Source: a virus
Strand: one strand, 5' to 3'
IMG/VR virus record: IMGVR_UViG_3300042937_000717
Span: 1-64,000 of that record
Length of the DNA stretch: 64,000 bases
Each line of letters starts with the position of its first letter. Position 1 is the first letter of the stretch. Of this stretch, positions 23,890 through 34,100 are shown in pieces. The notes under the pieces were generated by a model. It was not told where the DNA came from. It worked only from the letters and a program-made list of their open reading frames with translations, and ran no database searches. The position numbers and the translations under genes are program-made.

Positions 23890-25075
23890 AGAATGGGAGA
23901 TCTGCTGAGGTTCCTGCTTGGACTGCTGATATAGTACCACCTCCAGAACTCACTTGTTTCCAGTTGGTTCCACCGGCAAAGGTGGTGACTGGAGTGAGTT
24001 TATTGGTTGTAGTATTGTCTCCAAGTCTTCCAAAACTTCCAAAACCCCAAGTCCATAAGGTTCCATCGGTCTTAATTGCTGCTGTATGAGAATCACCACA
24101 ATCTACTTGTTTCCAGTTGGTTCCACCGGCAAATGTGGTGACTGGAGTGGATCTAAAGGTTGTTGATGCGTTTCCAAGTCGTCCAGAATCTCCACCACCC
24201 CAAGTCCATAAAGTTCCATCGGTCTTAATTGCTGCTGTATGAGCATTTCCACCACTCACTTGTTTCCAGTTGTTTCCACCGGCAAAGGTAGTGACTGGAG
24301 TGGATGTGTTTGTTGTTGTTGCATTTCCAAGTTGTCCAGAACTTCCACTACCCCAAGTCCATAAGGTTCCATCAGTTTTAATTGCTGCTGTATATTGATT
24401 ACCAACACTCACTTGTTTCCAGTTGGTTCCACCGGCAAATGTGGTGACTGGAGTAGATATACTACCTGTTGTTACTGCATTTCCAAGTCGTCCTTGACCT
24501 CCATTACCCCAAATCCATAAGGTTCCATCGGTCTTGATTGCTGCGGCATGAAGTTCTCCACAACTCACTTGTTTCCAGTTGGTTCCACCGGCAAAGGTGG
24601 TGACTGGAGTGGATCTATTGGTTCCATCATTAGTTCCAAGTCGTCCAAATCCCCCATTACCCCAAGTCCATAAAGTTCCATCAGTCTTAATTGCTGCTGT
24701 ATAAAGACCATCACAACTCACTTGTTTCCAATTGATTCCTCCGGCAAAAGTGGTGACTGGAGTGGATCTAGTGATTGTATCATTAGTTCCAAGTAGAGGT
24801 GATAGGCTATTTCCAAGACCCCAAGTCCATAAGGTTCCATCGGTCTTGATTGCTGCCGTACCCTCATCTCCACCACTCACTTGTTTCCAGTTGGTTCCTC
24901 CAGCAAATGTGGTAATTGGAGTGGATCTATCGGTTGCAGCATTGTTTCCAAGTTTTCCATATTGTCCACTACCCCAAGCCCACAAAGCATCACCAACATA
25001 CTGGTCAATCAACCAGTACTCGGTTACAAAATAATTCTCTAAGTCTCCTTCCGGTGAAAAAAATTGATTAGGCAT
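23885..25075 (-). CDS. RCC1-like seven-bladed propeller, putative adhesin (copy 3)
   Basis: The 396-residue protein starts MPNQFFSPEGDLENYFVTEYWLIDQYVGD and then has seven LW-x-WG/AGGTNWKQVS/AAIKTDGT repeats. The C-terminal tail (GGGTISAVQAGTSADLPFS) differs from the other two copies. The short N-terminal leader is probably the attachment segment to the fibre. It overlaps the S74-chaperone protein gene by 8 bases, so it is translated with fibre components. Confidence 0.8.
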   Translation of the reverse strand: MPNQFFSPEGDLENYFVTEYWLIDQYVGDALWAWGSGQYGKLGNNAATDRSTPITTFAGGTNWKQVSGGDEGTAAIKTDGTLWTWGLGNSLSPLLGTNDTITRSTPVTTFAGGINWKQVSCDGLYTAAIKTDGTLWTWGNGGFGRLGTNDGTNRSTPVTTFAGGTNWKQVSCGELHAAAIKTDGTLWIWGNGGQGRLGNAVTTGSISTPVTTFAGGTNWKQVSVGNQYTAAIKTDGTLWTWGSGSSGQLGNATTTNTSTPVTTFAGGNNWKQVSGGNAHTAAIKTDGTLWTWGGGDSGRLGNASTTFRSTPVTTFAGGTNWKQVDCGDSHTAAIKTDGTLWTWGFGSFGRLGDNTTTNKLTPVTTFAGGTNWKQVSSGGGTISAVQAGTSADLPFS

Positions 25076-25955
25076 CTAACTTTCTTTCCAGTTCTTCAAT
25101 TCTAATTTGCTGTTCTTTGATTGCTTCAATCAATACACCAACAAGGTTTCCATAAGAAACTGTTTTCAATCCTCTATCATTAGTGCTTACAACTTCTGGA
25201 ATAATTCTTTCCATTTCTTGTGCAATTACACCAATAGAACCCGTATTGTGTCCATCTGTCCAGTCATAACGAACACCATTCATTTGCATTACTAAATCAA
25301 GAGCATTTGCAATTGGTGTTATGTTGGTTTTTTGAGTTTCATCAGAGAGTGATGTGAATACTGTTGCCGATAATGTTCCTGTAGATGGGTTAAATGTAAG
25401 TTTAGTTGAAGCAACATTAATAGTGCTACTAGTTCCAGAAGTTACATCTTCAAATACTGGATATCTTGTAGCATTTGTTGAATTATCGTCACTAACAGTA
25501 ATAGAACCTCCTCCACCGGCAGCAGCACCTTGAACACCTTGGTTACTTATACCTTGTACACCTTGTTGTCCTTGTCTTCCTTGAAGTCCTTGAACACCTT
25601 GATTAGAAAGACCTTGTAGACCTTGTGTACCTTGAGAACCTAAAGTACCCTGAAGACCTTGAGTACCTTGAGTTCCCTGAAGTCCTTGTCTACCCTGTAA
25701 TCCTTGATTACCCTGAAGACCTTGAGTTCCCTGAAGACCTTGAGTTCCCTGAAGACCCTGAGTTCCTTGGAGTCCTTGTCTACCTTGGAGTCCTTGAGCA
25801 CCTTGAGCACCTCCAGACCCAGTTGTCCAAGCAATACCAACTCCGGTAGATATTAATACAGAACCACCGATGCCAATTTGATTGGAACTATCATAAATTC
25901 CACCATCAATCTTAATATCACCATATATTCTTGTACCACCTTTGAGTTTTGCCAT
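25068..25955 (-). CDS. short collagen-like fibre protein with S74 intramolecular chaperone
   Basis: The 295-residue protein has a short head (KLKGGTRIYGDIKIDGGIYD), a Gly-X-Gln tract at about 48-140 ([16 protein letters not shown] ...), a linker and a C-terminal Peptidase_S74-type domain. The last contains SDETQKTNITPIANALDLV, VRYDWTDG, GSIGVIAQEMERIIPEVV and a terminal coiled coil IKEQQIRIEELERKL. S74 domains trimerise tail spikes and fibres and usually cleave themselves off. The usual catalytic Ser-Lys dyad region (S204-DETQK209) is present. Confidence 0.85.
   Translation of the reverse strand: MAKLKGGTRIYGDIKIDGGIYDSSNQIGIGGSVLISTGVGIAWTTGSGGAQGAQGLQGRQGLQGTQGLQGTQGLQGTQGLQGNQGLQGRQGLQGTQGTQGLQGTLGSQGTQGLQGLSNQGVQGLQGRQGQQGVQGISNQGVQGAAAGGGGSITVSDDNSTNATRYPVFEDVTSGTSSTINVASTKLTFNPSTGTLSATVFTSLSDETQKTNITPIANALDLVMQMNGVRYDWTDGHNTGSIGVIAQEMERIIPEVVSTNDRGLKTVSYGNLVGVLIEAIKEQQIRIEELERKLDA
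25532..25812 (-). repeat. collagen-like (Gly-X-Gln) tract in the 295-aa protein
   Basis: Tandem 9- and 18-bp units encoding GLQ/GTQ/GRQ, with two SNQGVQ interruptions. Confidence 0.85.
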
Positions 25956-25958
25956 TTC

Positions 25959-28784
25959 TTATGCCTGTGCCTCCGTCCAAGAAAGTCTTGCATTGATTGT
26001 TTGAGAAGTTCCCGCAAGATTAGTTGCAACAATAGTCACCATATCAGGTCCATCCGGATAAACATTATTTACGGTTGTCGGAACAGTCAATACAGTTCCT
26101 CCACCTAAAATAGAATTTCCAAGGTCACGAACAAGATTGAGTTCTTTTGAGTTAACTCCATTTGGAACGAAGAATGAATAAATTTGTTCTCCACCAGTCA
26201 CAGTTGTAGTTCCGGTATGTACGCAAATCTGAGAAAGAGATGAACCACCAGCGGAAGCGAAAGTTCCGGCACTTACTCTTCCATTTAAAATCAGAGCAAT
26301 TCTAAAGTTAGCACTTGCAACCGCTCCAATTTCTCGAAGAGTTAATTGCATTCGGTTAATTAAATCTCTTGCTCCCAGTACTCCAGTCAGACCAGAATCA
26401 ACACTCGGAGAAAGACGAAGAGAAATAAGAGCATTTGTTGCTCCAGCAGCAATACTTAGTGCGGTATTCATACCCGAAGTAAATATGAACGATTTATCAT
26501 CATCAAATCCTCCATCCATAATGACCGAAGAACCCCAGTGTGCAATTGTTGCAGATGTTTGAGGTGCATGAAGTTCAACTGAAACTGGTGCTGTTGCACT
26601 AAAGGTAAATGTGGTTGCAGATGCGGTTCCACCACCACCAGTAAGACCACCAGGACCAGTTAGGTTGGTGACATTTCTCGTTAGAGTTGTAAATGTAGTT
26701 GCGGTTTTACCAGTATAATTAATGTATTCTACTGCTGCTCCAGTTCCTCCTGCCGCTCTTACTACAAGAGTTCCAGAAGATGGGAATAATGAAGTATCAT
26801 TTACCGACATAGATGCGGTAACACCAGATGTTAATGTTGCAGTCAAATACGTAATTGGTGGAATTGTATTACACTCATATCTTGATGGAAGGTTTCCAGA
26901 ACGCATATATGCTTCGGTTCTGAAGTTTGCATTTGGTGTTCTATGACAATAAATGACTTCACCTCTTTGGTTCTTGAATCCATAACGAATTGCTCCTGCA
27001 CCATACCAGGAATAATCCATATAAATCATCTGCATCTTGTTCAAATCCAGATTAAATCCTGATGGTCCAGTTCCATCACACTTATCAATATTGAATTGAG
27101 ATTGAGCAACTCGTGTATCAATTCTCTTTGTTATAATTATGGCACCACTTGAAATCGTAGTTCCTCTGTATTCTGGAGAAACAAACATAGAAGTGTCACT
27201 AGCAATCGTGAGAACTAGATATGACATTCCACGAATAACTACATAATCTCCTGGTTTGAGTTGAGAAGAAAACTTGGTATTTGTTCCAGTAATTGTTGCA
27301 GAACCTGCAGTAACTGATACTCCACCTGATAGTTGTTCTGTACTTGAACGTCTTACTGCGTATAAAGTTTGACCATCGTGCTCAAAGAAAAATCCATTTT
27401 GCTCATCAAACATTCCAATACGAATTCTGGAACCATACCAGGCGAATGGCGAAACATTAATGGGAAATCCTGTTGCTGGAGATGATGCTGGTGTTGAACC
27501 AGCGGTGTAAGTAAATGTTAAATCAGTTGGAACTGTTGCTACGGTAAATGTTCCGTTATATGCCGCTTGGTCAGCACCAGATACAATAACAGATGCTCCC
27601 GGACCTAAGTTATGTGGAAACTTACAGGTTACAGTAACAGTAGTTCCAGATGAAGTAACATTATCAACAGAAAATCCTGCTTTGAGGTTTGTACCAGTAC
27701 TGAACTGAACACCTTTACCAGACTGATAACGGAAGTATCTTCTTGTCTGACGAATCAGTTGATTATTATGATATGGAGTTCCCGAACTAAAACTTACACC
27801 ACCATCATAAGGTCTGTGAATAGATGAAGTGTAAGGTCTTGCATAAAGATTTTGTGTCCCGCCAGTTGCTGTGATTTGTCCTGATGGTGCAACATCGGCA
27901 ATAAAAGTGAAGGTATTTGATGTTGGTATGGTAGCAACAAAAAATGCTCCATTCGGTGGATTAGATGTTGCTGCTGTTGTATTTCTTACAAAAATACCAT
28001 CACCAATAGAAAAACCATGAGGACCAGTAGTTGTACAAGTAACTGTGGTTCCAGAGTTAGTAAATGCAGCACCACCAGTTGCACTTACTGGAATTGCAGA
28101 ACCAGTAAAGAAACTTCCAGAATAAACATAAGTCTTTGAGGCATCAAAAATTGTTGCGTTTACTACGTTTGCTCTGGCAACATAAGTAAAGTTTCCTGCG
28201 GCACTTGTTTCTGTAAGTTGCCAACCATTTGCAATTGGGTCTGTTGCGTCCTGAACAAAGATAGGAACACCAACACCTGGGTTTGCGGTTGATGTTACCG
28301 TAACAGTTCTAGTTCCTGCTCCTGCGATGTTAGTAATTGTAATAGGTGATGTTGCATCATAAAAAGCACTTGGGCGATTGCTTAATAGTGTGGTAGTTTC
28401 CCATTTGGTGGGTTGAGTTCCATACTCAAAGTCAGTATCAATTAGTGACTGTGGATTAGAAATTCTCATCTTACCCACAGGGTCCATCAGAGTTTCTGAT
28501 GGAGTTATATATTGCTCGTGGTCATCTACAACAAACTGGAGTTTATGAGTTGATAGCATTCCAGTAGTATTATAATTCAAAACTACTGTCGTAGTATCGG
28601 CATTTCCATCAATTGTATAAGAAGTTGCCGTCAGATTTGAGTCTGAAAAGTTATAAATTACCTGATTAGTTGTTACATTCGTAATCAGTATCAATCGTTC
28701 TCTCGGAGTTGCACGAGGAATAACTACAGTCTTTGTAGCAGGAGTAAATGTATATCCAGTTTCAAGTAATACCTGTCTTGCCAT
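25959..28784 (-). CDS. large virion structural protein
   Basis: The 941-residue protein starts MARQVLLETGYTFTPATKTV and has repeated beta-rich Ig-like stretches such as VTCTTTGPHGFSIGDGIFVRN and VTCKFPHNLGPGASVIVSG. These look like paralogous modules around residues 245 and 395. A central MYMDYSWYGAGAIRYGFKNQRGEVIYCHR segment follows. Thr/Ser-rich, no enzyme motif. Cyanomyoviruses carry similar large structural proteins near tail-fibre genes. Precise location on the particle is unknown. Confidence 0.7.
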   Translation of the reverse strand: MARQVLLETGYTFTPATKTVVIPRATPRERLILITNVTTNQVIYNFSDSNLTATSYTIDGNADTTTVVLNYNTTGMLSTHKLQFVVDDHEQYITPSETLMDPVGKMRISNPQSLIDTDFEYGTQPTKWETTTLLSNRPSAFYDATSPITITNIAGAGTRTVTVTSTANPGVGVPIFVQDATDPIANGWQLTETSAAGNFTYVARANVVNATIFDASKTYVYSGSFFTGSAIPVSATGGAAFTNSGTTVTCTTTGPHGFSIGDGIFVRNTTAATSNPPNGAFFVATIPTSNTFTFIADVAPSGQITATGGTQNLYARPYTSSIHRPYDGGVSFSSGTPYHNNQLIRQTRRYFRYQSGKGVQFSTGTNLKAGFSVDNVTSSGTTVTVTCKFPHNLGPGASVIVSGADQAAYNGTFTVATVPTDLTFTYTAGSTPASSPATGFPINVSPFAWYGSRIRIGMFDEQNGFFFEHDGQTLYAVRRSSTEQLSGGVSVTAGSATITGTNTKFSSQLKPGDYVVIRGMSYLVLTIASDTSMFVSPEYRGTTISSGAIIITKRIDTRVAQSQFNIDKCDGTGPSGFNLDLNKMQMIYMDYSWYGAGAIRYGFKNQRGEVIYCHRTPNANFRTEAYMRSGNLPSRYECNTIPPITYLTATLTSGVTASMSVNDTSLFPSSGTLVVRAAGGTGAAVEYINYTGKTATTFTTLTRNVTNLTGPGGLTGGGGTASATTFTFSATAPVSVELHAPQTSATIAHWGSSVIMDGGFDDDKSFIFTSGMNTALSIAAGATNALISLRLSPSVDSGLTGVLGARDLINRMQLTLREIGAVASANFRIALILNGRVSAGTFASAGGSSLSQICVHTGTTTVTGGEQIYSFFVPNGVNSKELNLVRDLGNSILGGGTVLTVPTTVNNVYPDGPDMVTIVATNLAGTSQTINARLSWTEAQA

Positions 28785-28805
28785 TATTAGCGAATACCTT
28801 TTTTA

Positions 28806-28813
28806 TATTTATG
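28806..28813 (-). promoter_or_regulatory. T4-type late promoter box CATAAATA
   Basis: Minus-strand match 22 bases before the 941-aa gene start. Confidence 0.6.
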
Positions 28814-28825
28814 AGATAAACTAAA

Positions 28826-31114
28826 CTACAACCAGAAGCGGTTTGTTATAATCTTATATATCTGAAGTATTTCCAAGTCCGTTAATTGACGATTATAAGT
28901 CAGAAATTGTGCCACATTTCCATTCAAATATCCTGGTGCGGCATCCGCAAGAGAAGCACCAAAAGACACATCAGAACCCGAGACAGTATTAATTGCCGTT
29001 GCTCCAGAAGTTACCGTCGTATCAGTTACCAAATAACCATCAATATAAAGTTTAATACTACTTGCAGTTCCACTAGCAGGTGCCGATGCCGCAATCATAT
29101 ACCATGCACCATTCGTAACATTAGGAGCACTTGTATTGGCAAGAACACTTCCGGTGGCAATTTCTACTCTTGGTCTAAATGTTGTCGCATCTAATGATAC
29201 ATTCCATTTACCTCCAGTCGCAGTAGTACCCCAACCAAAAAGACGATACGCAATGTTTGGCACCCTTGCTCTGAACCAGATGATTGATGTTCTTGCTCCT
29301 GTTCCGGTTATTCCTTTATATCCACTGATGGTCATATAATCATTTGTACCATCAAATGCTACTGAACCCTCTCGTATGATTGAAGAATATGTTGGTTCAC
29401 CTAAAGGTACAGTACTTGCGGTTCTTCCATTTCCACTTAAGTCTGCTATGGTGAAATAAGCAGGTGAAGATTGATCGGTGACATTAGTTGAAGGATAAGA
29501 CCTACCAGCACCATAGATAATTCTTACGGCACCATTTGCACCACTACCTGGAGTATCTCCACCGGCAGCACCGGCACCACCACCACCATAAGCACCACCA
29601 GCACCATTAAGTGTACCAGAGTTACTACCATTAGTGCCACTAGAACCGGCAAGACCTCCGGTTCCAGCTCCACTTCCATTCCCACTAGTACCAGCACCAA
29701 GTATACCTACACCTCCACCACCGGCATTTTGTCCACCACCGCCACCGCCTCCGCCAGAACCATTAGTAGAAGCAGGAGTTAAGTCACCATCTTGACCTGT
29801 TCCGCCAGTTCCAGAATAACCACCGGCACCACCACCGCCAGCACCTTGAGTATTTCCATCAGCAGTTGCCCCGCCAGCACCACCGGCACCTCCAGTACCA
29901 ACAACTACAGTTCCTCCAGTACCACCGGCATTTCCATTGTCTGGACTTTGCCCGGCGCCACCTCCATTTGCGGCAACTAAATTTGTTCCACTCCTATGAA
30001 TTCTAGATTGCCCACCAGCAGTATTGGAACCTCCACCAGAACCAACCACAACTGTAAGACTTTCTCCGGGAGTAACGGCAATAGATGCTTGATATGCAAG
30101 CCCGCCGCCGCCGCCACCAGAACCTGGTTCTTCTGGGTCAGTATCATTTCCACCTCCACCACCTCCACCGACACAAACGGCAGAGATTGAAGTATAACCG
30201 GCAGGTACAACAAAGGTATAAGTTCCCGGTGTAGTATATAATTCCTGACTTACTGCGGCAATTTGAGTAACACTTGTAGAAATTCCGGCATCAATATACA
30301 GTTGCATTCCACTAGTAGTAACATCAGTTACAAATAAATCCATCTCATTAATTTCATTATAAACAATCACAGACTTATCAGTATTTTGTCTCATATATCT
30401 TCCTTGCCCCGCACCAAAGAAAGTTCCTCCAAACTCATCATATACTAAGTCATAAGGTGGAAAGACATTTGCGGTGAGTGTAGTTGCAGCACCTACATTT
30501 TCACTAAATCCAGAACTATAATATGTTCCAAGTCCTGTGATGTTTGTGTTGGTTGTTGATGCCAGAACTCTACTAATTGCTGTGCCTGATGTTGGGGTAT
30601 AATCAGTTACCAATGAACTTTTTTCTAATTGAACTCCCCAAAAATCTAAAACATAATTTGTATTATTGTCGGAAAACAAATCTAAGAAAGTTTTTGCAGT
30701 TGCTGTTGGAACTCCACTTACAGTCACTCTTACCCATTGATTAGTAACTAATTGTGATGAATAATCCGCAGAGGGATTTCCATCACCCAAATCTGTAAAA
30801 GCACTACCTGTTCCACTAATTTTTCTTACATAAAAACTTGTTATATAAGTATCAGTTCCATTAGGAGTAAGTGAAGGTATATTTACTCTCAACAATGCAT
30901 TTGTTGTATTGTTGCAAGTAAATCTAACTGCAGTAGTTGTTCCATCAGGTGCATCAATTCCTGTAGTTAATGTTGCTCCTGCAGGAAAATTATTAACCCA
31001 AGTAGCTGTATTGTATGTAGAGTATGAAACTAAATTCTCACTCATAGAGTAATCATCAAACTCATATGCGACTATAGATGCGTATTGGTCTAATCTTCCT
31101 ACAATATCTGGCAT
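28826..31114 (-). CDS. virion protein with glycine-rich domain and LamG-type lectin domain
   Basis: The 762-residue protein has three parts. About residues 22-190 look like a carbohydrate-binding jelly roll (SENLVSYSTYNTATW ... VLDFWGVQLEKSS). About 300-530 is an extremely Gly-rich domain (GGGGGGGN, GGGGAGG, GSGGGGGGGG), of the kind that forms polyglycine-type helical bundles in tail tips. About 560-762 is a LamG/concanavalin-like domain (GSVAFDGTNDYMTISGY, SIIWFRARVP, SIKLYIDGYL, VAQFLTYNRQLTDLEILQIY). It probably binds host or virion glycans at a fibre tip. Confidence 0.75.
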   Translation of the reverse strand: MPDIVGRLDQYASIVAYEFDDYSMSENLVSYSTYNTATWVNNFPAGATLTTGIDAPDGTTTAVRFTCNNTTNALLRVNIPSLTPNGTDTYITSFYVRKISGTGSAFTDLGDGNPSADYSSQLVTNQWVRVTVSGVPTATAKTFLDLFSDNNTNYVLDFWGVQLEKSSLVTDYTPTSGTAISRVLASTTNTNITGLGTYYSSGFSENVGAATTLTANVFPPYDLVYDEFGGTFFGAGQGRYMRQNTDKSVIVYNEINEMDLFVTDVTTSGMQLYIDAGISTSVTQIAAVSQELYTTPGTYTFVVPAGYTSISAVCVGGGGGGGNDTDPEEPGSGGGGGGLAYQASIAVTPGESLTVVVGSGGGSNTAGGQSRIHRSGTNLVAANGGGAGQSPDNGNAGGTGGTVVVGTGGAGGAGGATADGNTQGAGGGGAGGYSGTGGTGQDGDLTPASTNGSGGGGGGGGQNAGGGGVGILGAGTSGNGSGAGTGGLAGSSGTNGSNSGTLNGAGGAYGGGGAGAAGGDTPGSGANGAVRIIYGAGRSYPSTNVTDQSSPAYFTIADLSGNGRTASTVPLGEPTYSSIIREGSVAFDGTNDYMTISGYKGITGTGARTSIIWFRARVPNIAYRLFGWGTTATGGKWNVSLDATTFRPRVEIATGSVLANTSAPNVTNGAWYMIAASAPASGTASSIKLYIDGYLVTDTTVTSGATAINTVSGSDVSFGASLADAAPGYLNGNVAQFLTYNRQLTDLEILQIYKIITNRFWL

Positions 31115-31118
31115 AATA

Positions 31119-34100
31119 TTATCCTGCCACGAAGTCTAAACTGTTAGTCGTGGAATTATACTGTATATAGAAGTTAGTGGTTCCTGAAGTTCCACCAAAT
31201 CTCATCTTGTTTGTTGAGGTTACTCTTGCATCACCAGCAATATCTGCCGTGAATGATGGACTTGCGGTTCCTATACCAACATTACCAGTACTCAGAATCG
31301 TAACTCTTTCTGTATTATTTGAAGCAACTTTAACATTATATGCTCCCTGAGAACCTAGTGTAAGAGTTCCTCCGGAAGAATATAGATAAGTACCATCAGG
31401 GTCTCCGAATGGTCCACCACCGGCAAATGTGGTTCCATTAATTCCAAAGTCACCGAAATAAGTTGTTCCTGCGGCACGGTCATTATTAACAATAACATCT
31501 GCAGAAGATGTAGATCCACTATTTTTATTCTGAACAACTACTTGTGCATAACTATTGACACTATGAACAAAATTAGCAATAATATCAGTATCAGAGAAGT
31601 TAAGTTGACCTATACCTAAGAGACCATTTGTGCCACTTGAACTAGTTGGAGTACCGGATAAGTAAAGAACAGAATCACTTGCAGTTCCACTAGCACTTAA
31701 ATCTATCTGAGTAGCAGTTAAAGTAGTACCATTAAAAGTAAGATTAGCAGAACCGGTTGCAGTATTAGTACCATCCTTATAGACGACTTGATTGGCAGAA
31801 CCAGCTACTGGACCTGTTAGACCTTGTAATCCTTGAGTTCCCTGAGAACCTAAAGTACCCTGGAGACCTTGAGTTCCCTGAAGTCCTTGTGTACCTTGAG
31901 AACCTAAAGTACCTTGTAATCCTTGAGTACCTTGAGAACCTAAAGTACCCTGAAGACCTTGCCTACCCTGCAATCCTTGATTACCTTGTAATCCCTGAGT
32001 ACCTTGAGAACCTAAAGTACCTTGGAGACCTTGAGTACCCTGAGAACCTAAAGTACCTTGTAATCCCTGAGTACCTTGAGAACCTAAAGTACCCTGTAAT
32101 CCCTGAGTACCTTGAGAACCTAAAGTACCTTGGAGACCTTGAGTACCCTGAGAACCTAAAGTACCTTGTAATCCTTGAGTTCCCTGAGAACCTAAAGTAC
32201 CTTGTAATCCCTGAGTACCCTGAGAACCTAAAGTACCTTGTAATCCCTGAGTACCCTGAGAACCTAAAGTACCTTGTAATCCCTGAGTACCCTGAGAACC
32301 TAAAGTGCCCTGAAGTCCTTGTCTACCCTGCAATCCTTGATTACCTTGAAGTCCTTGTGTACCCTGAGAACCTAAAGTACCCTGTAATCCCTGAGTACCC
32401 TGAGAACCTAAAGTACCCTGAAGTCCTTGAGTACCTTGTAATCCTTGAAGTCCTTGAAGTCCTTGTGTACCTTGAGTACCCTGAAGACCTTGAAGTCCTT
32501 GTGTACCTTGAGAACCTAAAGTACCTTGTAATCCCTGAGAACCTAAAGTACCCTGAAGACCTTGAGTTCCCTGAAGTCCTTGTCTACCCTGCAATCCTTG
32601 ATTACCTTGTAATCCTTGATTACCTTGTAATCCTTGTAATCCAGCAGCAAATGGAGTAGTCCAACTAACTCCGGCACCAGTAGAAATAAAGACACTACCA
32701 GCGGCACCTATATTTCCATAAAAATCTCTTAAGGATGAATCAAGTTCAATTAATCCAACAAAAGTAGAAGCACCAGAAACTCTTACATCACCCTGAACTG
32801 TGAGTTTTGATGTTGGAAGTGTGGTTCCAATACCTACTTTTTCATTAATTCCATAAGGTGCTAATTGAATAGTTCCATCGGCATTTACATCAATACTTGG
32901 AATACCAGAAACATCATTAACTGAGAAGATAGAACCAGTAGTTAGATTATTTGTAATACTAAAGAGTTGCCCAGCAGAACCCTCAAAAGAAAGTGTTCCA
33001 GAGTTTAAAGTATCATAAGGAACAACATCAATGACAGTTCCAATTCCAAGTGCCCCTGTTGAAGGATTAATTTGAAGTCTTGTAGATGAAACTCTTAATG
33101 TGGTTTGAATACCTGAAGTTACACTTGATATTGCCACATACCAATTTGAATTTGTGGTAGTATCATCAAGTATTGTTACTCCACCATTATTTCCACCCTG
33201 AAGACCCTGAAGTCCTTGAGTACCTTGTAGTCCTTGAGCACCTTGTAATCCTTGAGTACCTTGAAGTCCTTGTCTACCCTGCAATCCTTGATTACCCTGA
33301 AGACCTTGAGTACCCTGCAATCCTTGATTACCCTGAAGACCTTGAGTGCCTTGAGAACCTAAAGTACCTTGAAGACCTTGAGTACCCTGAGAACCTAAAG
33401 TACCTTGGAGTCCTTGAGTACCCTGAAGTCCTTGAGTACCCTGAAGACCTTGAGTTCCCTGAAGACCTTGAGTTCCCTGAAGTCCTTGTGTACCTTGAAG
33501 TCCTTGTCTACCCTGCAATCCTTGATTACCCTGAAGTCCCTGAGTTCCTTGGAGTCCTTGAGTACCCTGAAGACCTTGCAAACCAGCCGCAAATGGAGCA
33601 GTCCAACTTACTCCTGTACCAGTAGAACTGAGAACACTACCAGCAGCCCCTACATTTCCATAAAAATCTCTTAATCCAGCGTCTAGTTCAACAGTTTGAA
33701 CAAATGTAGAGAGACCAGTAATTCTTAATTGCGGAGAAGTTACGGTTAAATCAGTAACTTGAATTCCACCAGCGGCAAGTCTCACCCCATTAGGAACTTG
33801 ATTAGTGCCGACACCAACCGCATAATTAAATAACCAGGCATCAGTATTCAGTCCAGTAAAAGTACCAGACTTAATCCACATAATTTGTTTATATGTAGAT
33901 GGAACGTCATCAGTACCAACACCAGCATTAATATCAAATAATGGACTTCCCTCTGTTGAAGCAACCGCAATACCACCGTGATTTGCTGTAGTATCATTTG
34001 AAATAACGGCACCACCAGCAGTAGTAGCAAGACCTACAATAATATCTTTATCTTTTACTGTTAAAGTGGTAGAAGCAATAAGAACCGATGTTCCGCCAAT

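Noticed and set aside
17160-25075. Diversity-generating retroelement behind the variable RCC1 loops
   Set aside because: No reverse transcriptase, template repeat or accessory gene is visible in this window, and the variation looks like blade recombination rather than adenine-directed change.
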